Assembly (NCBI RefSeq): GCF_029603165.1
Contig: NZ_JAQSVC010000003.1
Span: 310,001-374,000, forward strand
From: Galbibacter pacificus
GTDB lineage: Bacteria > Bacteroidota > Bacteroidia > Flavobacteriales > Flavobacteriaceae
Length of the DNA stretch: 64,000 nucleotides
Reading direction: 5' to 3'
Part shown: positions 18,215 to 28,000 of the stretch, in pieces
How positions within the stretch are numbered: position 1 is the stretch's first letter
Layout of the letters: the number at the start of each line of letters is the position of its first letter
The notes under the pieces: generated by a model
Told to the model about the DNA's origin: nothing
Database searches by the model: none
Seen by the model: the letters and a program-made list of their open reading frames with translations, nothing else
Translations under genes and position numbers: made by a program

Positions 18215-19348
18215 ATGAGCAAGAAAATAAGACTCGGAATTTTAGGCGGCGGTGGCGACTCTCTCATTGGCGTGTTACACCGTATTGCTTCTTCCATGTA
18301 CGACAGCTACCAACTTGTTGGAGGCGTCTTTAACCCTAATCTAGATGAAAATATTGGTTTTGCAGAGCACATAGGCATTCCTACAAACCGCGTATATAAA
18401 GATTTTGATGCCCTGATAGAAGAAGAACTAAAACTCCCCGAAAACGAACGAATGCAAGTAGTTTCGGTGCTTACACCCAATTTTCTTCATTTCCCAATGG
18501 CAAGAAAGCTTTTGGAGTCGGGGTTTAATGTCATTTGCGAAAAACCAATGACAACCACCTTCGAGGAGGCTAAAATCCTTCAGGAAACATTAGAAAAAGC
18601 CAATACCATATTTGCCGTTACATATACTTATACCGGTTACCCAATGGTACGTCAAATGAAAGAAATGATAGCTTCTGGCGTTATTGGCGAAATACAAAAA
18701 ATAGATGTTCAGTATTACCAAGGCTGGATAAACCCCATAATTCACGACAAAGACAAAAGAGCCAATACTTGGCGCCTTGATCCTGAAAAATCGGGCATTA
18801 GCTGTTGTGTGGGCGATATTGGCACACATGGTTTCGACATGATGGAATATGTAACCGGAATGGAGGTAAACAGTATCCTCGCCGACCTTAATTATCTTTA
18901 TAGTGACAATAAAATGGATATCGACGGTACTATTTTGCTTCGTTTCTCGGAGAATGTAAAAGGGGTTTTAAGGACCAGCCAGATTGCCACAGGCGAAGAA
19001 AATAATTTTACTGTAAGTATCTACGGCAACAAAGGAGGCTTGAAATGGGAGCAGGAAAATCCAAACTATCTTTATCATTTAACTGAAGATGAGCCTTTAA
19101 AAGTATTAAAACCCGGCCATGCATATAATAGTGATTTCTCGTTGGACGGGACCAAACTTCCACCGGGACACCCCGAAGGAATTTTCGATTCCATGGGGAA
19201 CATCTATAAAGGTGTAGCCAAGGCCATCCGAAAGGAAAAATATCATCCAGGAGAATTTCCGGTCATGAACGATGGAGTCCGCGGAATGAATTTTATAGAA
19301 AAAGCAGTCGAATCTCATAAAAAAGGAAATGTTTGGGTAGAAATATAA
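18215..19348 (+). CDS. Gfo/Idh/MocA family oxidoreductase (first of tandem pair)
   Basis: This 377-residue NAD(P)-dependent sugar dehydrogenase lacks a signal peptide and so is cytoplasmic. The N-terminal Rossmann fold starts RLGILGGGGDSLIG. The catalytic-lysine motif CEKP is near residue 110, and the DIGTH motif near residue 205 supplies the catalytic Asp/His. The family oxidises or reduces sugar hydroxyls. With the DUF1080 proteins nearby, interconversion of a 3-keto sugar and the sugar is likely but not shown. It is related to the next gene over its whole length, which suggests an old tandem duplication. It has its own terminator. Confidence 0.93.
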   Translation: MSKKIRLGILGGGGDSLIGVLHRIASSMYDSYQLVGGVFNPNLDENIGFAEHIGIPTNRVYKDFDALIEEELKLPENERMQVVSVLTPNFLHFPMARKLLESGFNVICEKPMTTTFEEAKILQETLEKANTIFAVTYTYTGYPMVRQMKEMIASGVIGEIQKIDVQYYQGWINPIIHDKDKRANTWRLDPEKSGISCCVGDIGTHGFDMMEYVTGMEVNSILADLNYLYSDNKMDIDGTILLRFSENVKGVLRTSQIATGEENNFTVSIYGNKGGLKWEQENPNYLYHLTEDEPLKVLKPGHAYNSDFSLDGTKLPPGHPEGIFDSMGNIYKGVAKAIRKEKYHPGEFPVMNDGVRGMNFIEKAVESHKKGNVWVEI

Positions 19349-19377
19349 TTTCCCTCATTCCCTTTAAACATATTTAT

Positions 19378-19410
19378 ACAAGGCTGTGCATAATCTATAC
19401 ACAGCCTTGT
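19378..19410 (+). terminator. Terminator after the first Gfo/Idh/MocA gene
   Basis: An 11-bp perfect stem, ACAAGGCTGTG and CACAGCCTTGT, with an 11-base loop is followed by TTTATA. Confidence 0.8.
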
Positions 19411-19503
19411 TTTATAAAAATATAAGTAAAACAACCCTATGCCGGGGTTATGGACATAAATTGTAAAACAAAAATGCTTTATAAATATATTATATAAAAC
19501 ACA

Positions 19504-20646
19504 ATGAGAAAACTAAGAATGGGCATGGTTGGCGGCGGCCTGGACTCTTTTATGGGTGATGTGCACCGCAAAGCTTCTGCTTTGGACGGAATGATAGAAT
19601 TGGTATGTGGTGCTTTTAACAGCACCCTTGAAAAAACAAAGGCCACGGGAAAAGCATTCTTTTTACCCGAAAACAGGTGTTATGGCAGTTTTCAAGAAAT
19701 GATTTTAAAGGAAAAAGAGCTTCCAGAAGGCGAACGAATGGATTTTGTAACCATTGTAACCCCCAATTTTTTACATTTCCAACCAGCAAAAATGGCTTTG
19801 GAAAATGGGTTCCATGTGGTCTGCGACAAACCGGTTACACTCACCGTAAACGAAGCCCAAATACTTGAAAAACTGGTGAACGATACAAGCCTATTGTTTG
19901 CGCTTACTCATAATTATACCGGGAACGCCATGGTAAAACAGGCTAAGCAAATGGTTGAAAATGGAGAATTGGGAACCATTAGAAAAATACAGGTTCAATA
20001 CCTGCAAGGGTGGATGGCTGCCGAAGTAGACAAGGAAGCAAAAATAAAGCCTTGGCGGGCAGACCCCAAAAAATCTGGAGTTGGCGGCTCTTTAGCCGAT
20101 ATCGGGACACATGCCGAAAATTTAGTTTCTTATATAACGGGGCTTCAAATAACCGAAATTGCAGCCGATCTGGGTAGGATTGGAAAAGACCGTGTGCTCG
20201 ACAACGATGGAAATATCCTGCTTAGAATGGAAAACGGGGCTAAAGGGACCATGTCTATTTCGCAAATGGCCGTAGGCGAAGAAAACGCCCTCGGCATAAA
20301 AATATACGGTAGCAAAGGCAGCATAGAATGGAACCAGGAAGAAGCTACCAAACTAACGGCCAAATGGATCGACAAGCCCGAACAAACCTTCACCCCAGAT
20401 GGAAACGACATCTATAAAAATGTAAGGGAAATTTCAAGAATCCCCAAAGGGCACCCCGAAGGCTATTTGGAGGCCTTTGCCAATATTTATAAAGCGTTCG
20501 GCACACATTTAATGAGCGTTCTTGAAAACAATCCAATGGAAAAACCAGATTACCCATCGATAAACGACGGGGTAAAAGGGGTTGAGTTTATCTATGCTGC
20601 CGTTGAAAGCGATAAACAAAATGCGGCGTGGGTAAAATTAAAATAA
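19504..20646 (+). CDS. Gfo/Idh/MocA family oxidoreductase (second of tandem pair)
   Basis: This 380-residue cytoplasmic NAD(P)-dependent dehydrogenase is similar along its length to the preceding gene. The Rossmann start reads RMGMVGGGLDSFMG, the catalytic lysine motif is CDKP instead of CEKP, and ADIGTH supplies the second active-site motif. The retention of two copies with different motif details suggests different substrates or opposite directions of catalysis. It lies between two terminators, so it is probably transcribed as a single gene. Confidence 0.93.
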   Translation: MRKLRMGMVGGGLDSFMGDVHRKASALDGMIELVCGAFNSTLEKTKATGKAFFLPENRCYGSFQEMILKEKELPEGERMDFVTIVTPNFLHFQPAKMALENGFHVVCDKPVTLTVNEAQILEKLVNDTSLLFALTHNYTGNAMVKQAKQMVENGELGTIRKIQVQYLQGWMAAEVDKEAKIKPWRADPKKSGVGGSLADIGTHAENLVSYITGLQITEIAADLGRIGKDRVLDNDGNILLRMENGAKGTMSISQMAVGEENALGIKIYGSKGSIEWNQEEATKLTAKWIDKPEQTFTPDGNDIYKNVREISRIPKGHPEGYLEAFANIYKAFGTHLMSVLENNPMEKPDYPSINDGVKGVEFIYAAVESDKQNAAWVKLK

Positions 20647-20677
20647 AAAATGCCAAACGTTAGACATGGCATTTTTT
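20645..20677 (+). terminator. Terminator after the second Gfo/Idh/MocA gene
   Basis: An 11-bp perfect stem, AAAAAATGCCA and TGGCATTTTTT, with an 11-base loop starts within the stop codon region. Confidence 0.85.
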
Positions 20678-20816
20678 AATACTTTTATTTTTAAACACGT
20701 ATTTTTCTGGATAAATTGCTGAATATATATACCGAAGCATTTTTATCAACTAAAAAAATAAATTTCATGCATGTCCTCAACTGTATGAATATATATAAAT
20801 TAAAAATTTAAAATAG

Positions 20817-21869
20817 ATGAAAACCATAAAAGGCCCTGCCGTTTTCCTGGCCCAATTTGTAGATAATAAAGCTCCTTTCAATACCCTTGATGGGATGTGC
20901 AAATGGGCTGCCGATTTGGGTTACAAAGGAATACAAATACCTACTTGGGAAAACTTTTTAATCGATCTCGACAAAGCGGCCGAAAGTAAAACATATTGCG
21001 ACGAACTTAAAGGAAAAATCAATTCATACGGATTGGAGATTACCGAGCTTTCCACTCACCTGCAAGGGCAATTGGTAGCTGTCCATCCTGCTTATGACAT
21101 TATGTTTGACAATTTTGCCCCCGAAAAGGTAAAAAACAACCCAAAAGCAAGAACAGAATGGGCGGTAGACACTGTAAAAAAAGCGGCCAAGGCAAGCAAT
21201 CATTTAGGACTTAAAGCGCACGCTACTTTTTCTGGTGCTTTGCTGTGGCATACTTTTCACCCATGGCCACAACGACCGCCGGGACTGGTAGAAATGGGTT
21301 TTGACGAATTGGCCAAGCGCTGGTTGCCCATTTTAAATGTTTTTGACGAGCAAGGCGTGGACGTGTGTTATGAAGTACATCCCGGTGAAGATATCCACGA
21401 TGGGGACACCTTTGAACGTTTCCTCGAAGCTACCGGAAACCATAAGCGTGTAAATATTTTGTACGACCCTTCTCATTTTGTGCTCCAACAATTAGATTAT
21501 ATAGAATACATAGACCATTATCATGAGTTTATTAAATCTTTCCATGTAAAAGACTCCGAATTTAATCCAACAGGAAAAAAAGGTGCTTTTGGAGGCTATA
21601 ACAATTGGGGGGACCGAGCCGGAAGGTACCGTTCTTTGGGTGATGGACAAATTGACTTTAAAAAAATATTTTCAAAGCTCACGCAATACGGATGTGACTT
21701 ATGGGCGGTAATGGAATGGGAGTGTTGCATTAAAAGCCCGGAACAAGGAGCAAGAGAAGGAGCCCCATTTATTAAAAAACATATTATTGAAGCTACCGAA
21801 AAAGTATTTGACGATTTCGCCGGAGCAGATGTGGATGAAGCTAAACTGAAAAAAATTCTCGGACTATAA
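20817..21869 (+). CDS. Sugar phosphate isomerase/epimerase-type TIM-barrel protein (cytoplasmic)
   Basis: This 350-residue AP endonuclease 2/xylose isomerase-like TIM barrel has no export signal. Likely metal ligands are the Glu in VCYEVHPGED (about 187), the Asp in LYDPSHF (about 220), the His in SFHVKDSEF (about 246) and the Glu in AVMEWECC (about 302). It starts a three-gene unit with the two DUF1080 lipoproteins; the first of these begins 20 bases after it. It may process the keto-sugar released by those enzymes. The precise reaction cannot be read from the sequence. Confidence 0.9.
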   Translation: MKTIKGPAVFLAQFVDNKAPFNTLDGMCKWAADLGYKGIQIPTWENFLIDLDKAAESKTYCDELKGKINSYGLEITELSTHLQGQLVAVHPAYDIMFDNFAPEKVKNNPKARTEWAVDTVKKAAKASNHLGLKAHATFSGALLWHTFHPWPQRPPGLVEMGFDELAKRWLPILNVFDEQGVDVCYEVHPGEDIHDGDTFERFLEATGNHKRVNILYDPSHFVLQQLDYIEYIDHYHEFIKSFHVKDSEFNPTGKKGAFGGYNNWGDRAGRYRSLGDGQIDFKKIFSKLTQYGCDLWAVMEWECCIKSPEQGAREGAPFIKKHIIEATEKVFDDFAGADVDEAKLKKILGL

Positions 21870-21889
21870 AAACAATTAAATTTATACAA

Positions 21890-22645
21890 ATGAAAACTAT
21901 TAGCTATTTGTTTATGGCATCGATTGTATTGATGTCGTGCAAGCAAAAAAACAATTCTGAAACTGCTTCAGAAGAAACGACAACTTCTAAAAAAGAAGTA
22001 GCTCAAGCAACTTCAGCAGCAAAAGGCGAATGGAAAACGCTTTTTGATGGCACCGATTTTAGCAACTGGCATATGTACAACACCGGAAAAGAAGTATCCA
22101 GCGCTTGGTCTATAGAAGATGGTGCAATGGTGCTCACCCCCGGAGACCATGCAGGAAATATTGTTACCAATGAAGAATATACCAATTTCGTGCTTTCCTT
22201 GGAATGGAAGATTTCCGAAGGCGGTAACAGTGGTTTTTTCTGGGGAGTTCAAGAAGATGAAAAATACCATGAACCCTACCAAACCGGACCTGAAATTCAA
22301 ATCTTGGACAACGAAAAACATCCAGATGCCAAGGCAGGAAAATCGCACCAGGCTGGAGCCTTGTACGACATGATTGCCCCAAGTGAAGATGTAGCAAAAC
22401 CAGTAGGAGAGTGGAATACGTGCGTGTTGGAAATAAACCACAATACCAATAAAGGAACCGTAACCTTAAACGGGACAAAAGTGGTAGAATTTCCCGTTCA
22501 TGGAGCGAAGTGGGACGAATTAATCGCCAATTCCAAGTTTAAGGACTGGGATGGTTTTGGCGTATACGAAACTGGAAAAATCGGACTCCAATACCACGGC
22601 AACAAAGTTTCTTTCAGAAATATTAAAATAAAAGAACTGGACTAA
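21890..22645 (+). CDS. DUF1080 (3-keto-disaccharide hydrolase) lipoprotein 1
   Basis: This 251-residue lipoprotein has a signal peptide ending at Cys 17 (VLMSC). A Ser/Thr/Glu-rich linker precedes the DUF1080 domain (PF06439), a concanavalin-like beta-sandwich, from about residue 47 to the end. Family features are the start WKTLFDGTDFSNWH, the NSGFFWGVQEDE segment, PEIQILDNEKHPD and the final VSFRNIKIKELD. The family cleaves 3-keto glycosides by elimination and hydration in studied cases. The stop overlaps the next start in a TAATG, which shows translational coupling to its paralog. Confidence 0.92.
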   Translation: MKTISYLFMASIVLMSCKQKNNSETASEETTTSKKEVAQATSAAKGEWKTLFDGTDFSNWHMYNTGKEVSSAWSIEDGAMVLTPGDHAGNIVTNEEYTNFVLSLEWKISEGGNSGFFWGVQEDEKYHEPYQTGPEIQILDNEKHPDAKAGKSHQAGALYDMIAPSEDVAKPVGEWNTCVLEINHNTNKGTVTLNGTKVVEFPVHGAKWDELIANSKFKDWDGFGVYETGKIGLQYHGNKVSFRNIKIKELD

Positions 22646-23481
22646 TGATAAAAAAATTATTTTTTTGCGGTTTGCTTTTAAACGTTACAGTAGCATGCAA
22701 TACTCCACAAAAAGAAGAAGCAAAAACTGAGGCCATTACAACAAAAGCTGAAGAAAAACCAGCGGTAATAACCTATGAAGAATACTCGGGAAAAGAGCCC
22801 ACAAAACCTGAAGAAACTGAGTTTTATGAGCCTGTTCCCCCTACGGTAGACCCCAGTGGAAAAAATGGCGCCCCAAGTGATGCCATTGTTCTTTTTGATG
22901 GTAAAAACCTCGACAACTGGATCAGTGCTGCCGATAGTACTGCCGCAAAATGGACCATTAATAACGATGGGAGCATGACCGTTAAAAACAAAACCGGTGA
23001 TATCCAGACAAAACAAAATTTTGGCAGCATACAGCTTCATATAGAATGGCGTTCTCCAGCAGAGATACATGGCAAAGGACAAAGCAGGGGAAACAGCGGT
23101 GTGTTCCTTCAAGGGTTATATGAAGTACAGGTACTGGACAATAACGACAACAAAACCTATACAAATGGCCAAGTAGGTTCTATTTATAAGCAAGGCGCCC
23201 CGTTGGCAATGGCCTCTGTTCCAACCGGCGAATGGAACACTTACGATATTATTTACCATGCTCCCGAATTTAACAAAGAAGGTGGAAAAATAAAATCGGC
23301 TACCATTACCTTATTACAAAATGGCGTTTTGATACAAGACCATACCGAAATAAAAGGTACCACCCCATATATTGGGTGGCCTAAAAACGATCCGCACGGA
23401 AAAGGACCGCTTAAGCTCCAGGACCATGGCGATAACAGCCGTGTTAGTTACCGGAACATATGGGTAAGGGAACTGGAATAA
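22645..23481 (+). CDS. DUF1080 (3-keto-disaccharide hydrolase) lipoprotein 2
   Basis: This 278-residue lipoprotein has signal peptide Cys 18 (VTVAC) and a Glu/Lys/Thr-rich linker of about 60 residues. The DUF1080 domain starts at DAIVLFDGKNLDNW (about residue 79) and includes GNSGVFLQGLYEVQVLDN and the final SRVSYRNIWVRELE. It is paralogous to the preceding gene and translationally coupled to it, but has a longer linker and different loops, so it probably acts on a different linkage. The two proteins are expected on the periplasmic side of a membrane or on the outer membrane. Confidence 0.92.
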   Translation: MIKKLFFCGLLLNVTVACNTPQKEEAKTEAITTKAEEKPAVITYEEYSGKEPTKPEETEFYEPVPPTVDPSGKNGAPSDAIVLFDGKNLDNWISAADSTAAKWTINNDGSMTVKNKTGDIQTKQNFGSIQLHIEWRSPAEIHGKGQSRGNSGVFLQGLYEVQVLDNNDNKTYTNGQVGSIYKQGAPLAMASVPTGEWNTYDIIYHAPEFNKEGGKIKSATITLLQNGVLIQDHTEIKGTTPYIGWPKNDPHGKGPLKLQDHGDNSRVSYRNIWVRELE

Positions 23482-23501
23482 TTCTATTAAAATAGTAGTA
23501 T

Positions 23502-23538
23502 AAAAAAGGGTTGGCACCAATGATACCAACCCTTTTTT
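23502..23538. terminator. Bidirectional terminator between the DUF1080 pair and susD
   Basis: A 13-bp perfect stem, AAAAAAGGGTTGG and CCAACCCTTTTTT, has an 11-base loop. It lies between convergent units, with A and T runs at both ends. Confidence 0.88.
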
Positions 23539-23542
23539 GTTG

Positions 23543-25057
23543 TTACCAATCTGGATTTTGATCAATATTTGGATTTGTATTCATTTCGGATTGTGGAATG
23601 GGAAAATATGCATGCTTTGGCAACACCAAAAATTCTTTGCCAACTTTATCGCTATTGTTTATTTCCTGTTCTATTAAGCCCCATCGTTTTAAGTCGTAAA
23701 ACCTGAGTCCCTCCCGGAAAAATTCAATCATTCTTTGATGCCTTATTTCCTCCATCATTTCTGTTTGGCCTAAAGCAGCTAATGCCGACAGGCTTGCCCT
23801 TTCCCTGATCCTGTTTACCAACGGAACAGCTTCAGCAGATCTACCTTGCATTGTCAAAGCTTCAGCATACATCAATAAAACATCGGCAAAACGAAGTGCT
23901 TTTTCATTAATTTCAGAAATCCATATGCCTTCATTGTCATCATACCAGTTTTGGTATTTTTTAATTTTGGCACTGTAGCCAAAAGGCGAGGAAAATTCGG
24001 CATACGGAATGTTATAAAATGTGGCGCCTGGATAATCCCATATCAATGAAGCGTACATTCTAGGATCAAAATCGCCATCGGTAGTTTTTTCTTCTTGAAA
24101 TTCCTGAAATATCTTTTCTGTGGGATGCGCTTCAAACCAGCCTCCAACTTCTGTTGGGGCAAATTCCTGAGCGGTAGTTACTCCTTGCGATTCGTTTGCA
24201 TTTTCGCCTGCCCAAGGGTCGGTTCCTCCAACATTTTGGTTTTGTATTTCAAACAATGATTCTATATTATTGTCATTTCCCGGCAAGAAATTCTCCTGAA
24301 AATCTGCAAGCAGATCGTAATTATATGGAGCCTTTGGCATTCCTGTTGGAGTTGTTAGGGTTGAAAACTGCGTAACGGCATCTTCCCATTTCTGCTGATA
24401 TAAATACACTTTCCCCAAATAGCCAATTGCCGCGCCTTTGGTGGCCCTTCCAACCCATTGTGATGGGTATGTAACCGGTAAATTGGCTGCGGCCTCTTTA
24501 AAATCATTTTCAATTTGTACCCATACCTCGCTTTCGGGCGATTGTTGAATAAAATATTCTTCCCGTGTTTGCGGTACCGAAGTAAAAATAGGCACAGCAC
24601 CATAATTAATCACTAAATGAAAATAATTAAGCGCCCGTAAAAACTTAGCTTCGGCTACAAATTTTTCTTTGTCGGCATCAGAGACTTCTACGGTGCCTAT
24701 ATTGTCTATTATTTGGTTGGCCCTAAATATACCCGTGTAACACCCTGTAAATATTGAGGTCGGCGTACCGGTAGAAGGCGTGTTACTAAAGGTAGAAAGT
24801 TCGTATAGTGCTTTAACGTCGTTACGGATAAAAAAGTCGTCTCCCCGGCCATTGGTAAGTTCTACGCCCCTTACGCCCCAATAACCGTTGTCTATATGTC
24901 TAAACATTTTATAGGTTGCCGCAAGTCCCGACAAAACATCGTCTTCCGTTTTCCAAAAATTTTCTTGTGTAACCACATTTGGGTTGGTTTGTTCTAATTC
25001 ATCATCGCAACTTATAAAAGTTGAAATGATTAAAAGTATATATATGTATTTTTTCAT
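23543..25057 (-). CDS. RagB/SusD family glycan-binding lipoprotein
   Basis: SusD-like proteins sit on the cell surface over the SusC pore and deliver oligosaccharides. The ATG at 25057 was chosen because it gives a clean lipoprotein signal (MKKYIYILLIISTFISC, Cys 17). An upstream in-frame ATG at 25081 would overlap the end of susC and bury the signal. The protein has 504 residues. Typical segments are the TPR-rich N-terminal half (LRALNYFHLVINYGAVPIF) and the C-terminal signature IRHQRMIEFFREGLRFYDLKRWG, here split as IRHQRMIEFF and YDLKRWG. It pairs with the susC gene directly upstream. Confidence 0.95.
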   Translation of the reverse strand: MKKYIYILLIISTFISCDDELEQTNPNVVTQENFWKTEDDVLSGLAATYKMFRHIDNGYWGVRGVELTNGRGDDFFIRNDVKALYELSTFSNTPSTGTPTSIFTGCYTGIFRANQIIDNIGTVEVSDADKEKFVAEAKFLRALNYFHLVINYGAVPIFTSVPQTREEYFIQQSPESEVWVQIENDFKEAAANLPVTYPSQWVGRATKGAAIGYLGKVYLYQQKWEDAVTQFSTLTTPTGMPKAPYNYDLLADFQENFLPGNDNNIESLFEIQNQNVGGTDPWAGENANESQGVTTAQEFAPTEVGGWFEAHPTEKIFQEFQEEKTTDGDFDPRMYASLIWDYPGATFYNIPYAEFSSPFGYSAKIKKYQNWYDDNEGIWISEINEKALRFADVLLMYAEALTMQGRSAEAVPLVNRIRERASLSALAALGQTEMMEEIRHQRMIEFFREGLRFYDLKRWGLIEQEINNSDKVGKEFLVLPKHAYFPIPQSEMNTNPNIDQNPDW

Positions 25058-25082
25058 CTTTAATAAAGTTTTATCGTTCATC

Positions 25083-28000
25083 TTAAAAAGAAAATTCAAC
25101 ACCAGTCATAAAAGTTCGCGAAAGCGGATAGGCAACATGGCCAAAATCTACGCCACGGTCTAAAACAGAACCTGTTCTACCCAAATCGGGGTTATACCCT
25201 TTGTAATCGGTTATTGTAAAAATATTGTCCAAGCTTATGTATATCCTACATCGGTTGATTTTTGCCGTACTTAAAACATTCTCCGGTAATGTATACCCAA
25301 ACTGAAGTGTTTTAAACCTAAAATAAGATCCGTCTTCCAGAAAACGATCGGACGTTCTGGAGTTAAGGTTCGGGTCGTTTATTACTGCCCGGGGCATATT
25401 GGTATCCGTATTTGTTGAAGTCCATGCGCTTAAAGTAGTTTTGGCATAATTGTATTCCAAGTTCATCCCTTCCAAATCTTGACGTACCCCATTGTAGATT
25501 TTATTTCCTTGGGTACCTTGAAAAAACAAATTGAGGTCAAAATTTTTATAGGTAAAGCTTCCGCCAAGACCATAAGAAAAATCGGGTGTCGGGCTTCCTA
25601 AAAACTGTCTATCGTCTTCGTCAATTTGTCCATCGTTGTTGTAATCAACAAACCTTATGTCGCCCGGTTGCGCATTGGGTTGGATAAGTTGCCCGTCTTG
25701 TGTATGGGCATTAACTTCTTCTTCTGAATTAAATATTCCATCGGTTTTTATAAGATAGAACGACCCCACCGGAAACCCTGCTTGTGTTACCGTGGCAGAA
25801 GCGCCATGGTGGGTGGGTTGTCCGCCAAATATTTGCTGGGATCCCGTACCTAGAAAATCCACTTCATTATCTACTGAGGCCAGTGTTCCAGTAATTTCAT
25901 ATGAAAAATCGTTGCCAGAATTTCTGTAGGTAAGCGATGTTTCAAAGCCTTTGTTGGTTATCTGCCCGGCATTTATGTATGGGCTGTTTGAGCTCGCTCC
26001 TGTGGAAAGCGGAATGGGCACTTGCAACAGTACATCGGAATTTTCTTTTACAAAATAATCAAAAATGAAATTCAATTTTCTTTCGAAAAAGCTAAGGTCC
26101 GTCCCCACATTAAATGTTTTAGAGGTCTCCCATTTAATATCTGGCGTTGCAAAAGCAGTTTGAATAGCTCCGGGCCACAATGTTTGGCCTTGCCCTGTAA
26201 CATAATTGGCATTGAGGCTTATGGCCGGGCTGTATCGATAATCGTCGAATTCCTGATTTCCCAGCACCCCATAACTCAACCTTAATTTCGCCGTATTTAC
26301 CGTTTCTTTTATATTTTCAAAAAAAGGCTCGTTCGAAATGTTCCAGGCAAAGGCCAAGGAAGGAAAGTTACCATATTGATTATCCGACCCAAAGCGGGAC
26401 GAGCCATCACGCCTAATAATTCCCGTAAGGATATATCTATCTGCAAATGAATATGTTAATCGACCCAAATAAGATACCAAGGCGTTTTCCCAAGCGTTGC
26501 TTCCGGCAGCTGCATTTACGGTTCCTGCATCCAGTACTTTAACCCCGGGCGGCATTCCGCTTTTTGAACCCGTAAGCCCTCTATATGAAGTGTTTTGATA
26601 GGTATAGCCCACTAAGGCATCTATTTTATGTTCACCAAAAGTTTTTTTGTAGTTTAATGTGTTTTCGGTTAGTACATAATCATTTTCATACCTTGTCTCG
26701 GTTAAATCGGCATCCAAATTTGTAAACAGGGCACCCACTTCATACGGGTAGGTATATTGGTAATTATACCCTTCTGTACTGGTATAGCCCAAATTCAATT
26801 TATATTTAAGTCCTTCTATAATATCGACTTCAGCAAAAGCATTTATAATGGCTTTTTTAACATGGTCTTCGGGTATTCTAAGATTGAGCTGGGCCACTGG
26901 GTTTGCAATATCTACAACAGGCCCATAAGCCCCTCCGTAACCTCCTACCGCATCTGGGTTGTACACATCAAAAACGGGAATCATTTTTGGGGCAGACCCA
27001 ACGGCATTTCCACCTTGACCACCAAGTCCTTCGGGCCGTCGCCAATATTCTTTTGACAGAATTACAGATTCGCCTAATTTAAATCTTCCTTTGGTCAACG
27101 TAGACTTTAAACGTAGGTTCCATCGGTTATAACCTGTTTCTTTTACAATTCCTTCTTGGTCGATATAGCCCCCTGAAACGCTGTACGTATAGTTTTCGCC
27201 ACCACCGCTTGCAGACAAATTATAGTTTTGTATGGGGGCTGTTCTATAAATTTCGTCCTGCCAATTGGTACCTTCCCCCAAAGATTCTGGGTTATTGGCC
27301 AAATCCAACCTTGCCAAGCCTGCATTATCGTGCGCGGCGTTACTAACAGTTGCCCATTCTGAAGCATTTAACACTTCTTGTTTGTTTATGATATTTTGAA
27401 ATCCGTAGTAGGTACTAAAGTCAATTACATTTTCTCCACTCCTTCCAGATTTCGTAGTAATGATAACAACGCCATTTGCGGCCCTAGAACCATAAATTGC
27501 AGCAGCTGAAGCATCTTTAAGTATATCCATTGAAGATATATCGGTAGGGTTAAGGTTATTGATGTTGTCTACTTGAACCCCGTCTACAATATACAACGGG
27601 TTGTTATTACCCAACGAGCCCGTACCCCTTATTAATATTCTTACTCCAGAACCCGGATTTCCACCTGAAGATTCCACCTGAACCCCCGGCACACGCCCTT
27701 GAAGCGCTTTTTCTACAGTTGCGGAACCCTGCGTTACAATATCGTCTGATTTAACAGAAGACATTGCCCCAGTTACTTCTTCCCTGGTTTGTGTACCATA
27801 ACCAATAACCACCACTTCATCGAGCGCGGCCGCACTTTCTTGAATGGTTATTTTTAGGTTGGCCTGCCCATCAACCGGTACTTCTTTAGTAGTAAAACCA
27901 ATATACGAAACTACCAATGTGGCATTTTGACCGGATAGGGAAAGGGTAAAATTTCCATCAAAATCGGTTTGGGATCCATTAGAAGTCCCTTTTTCTAAAA

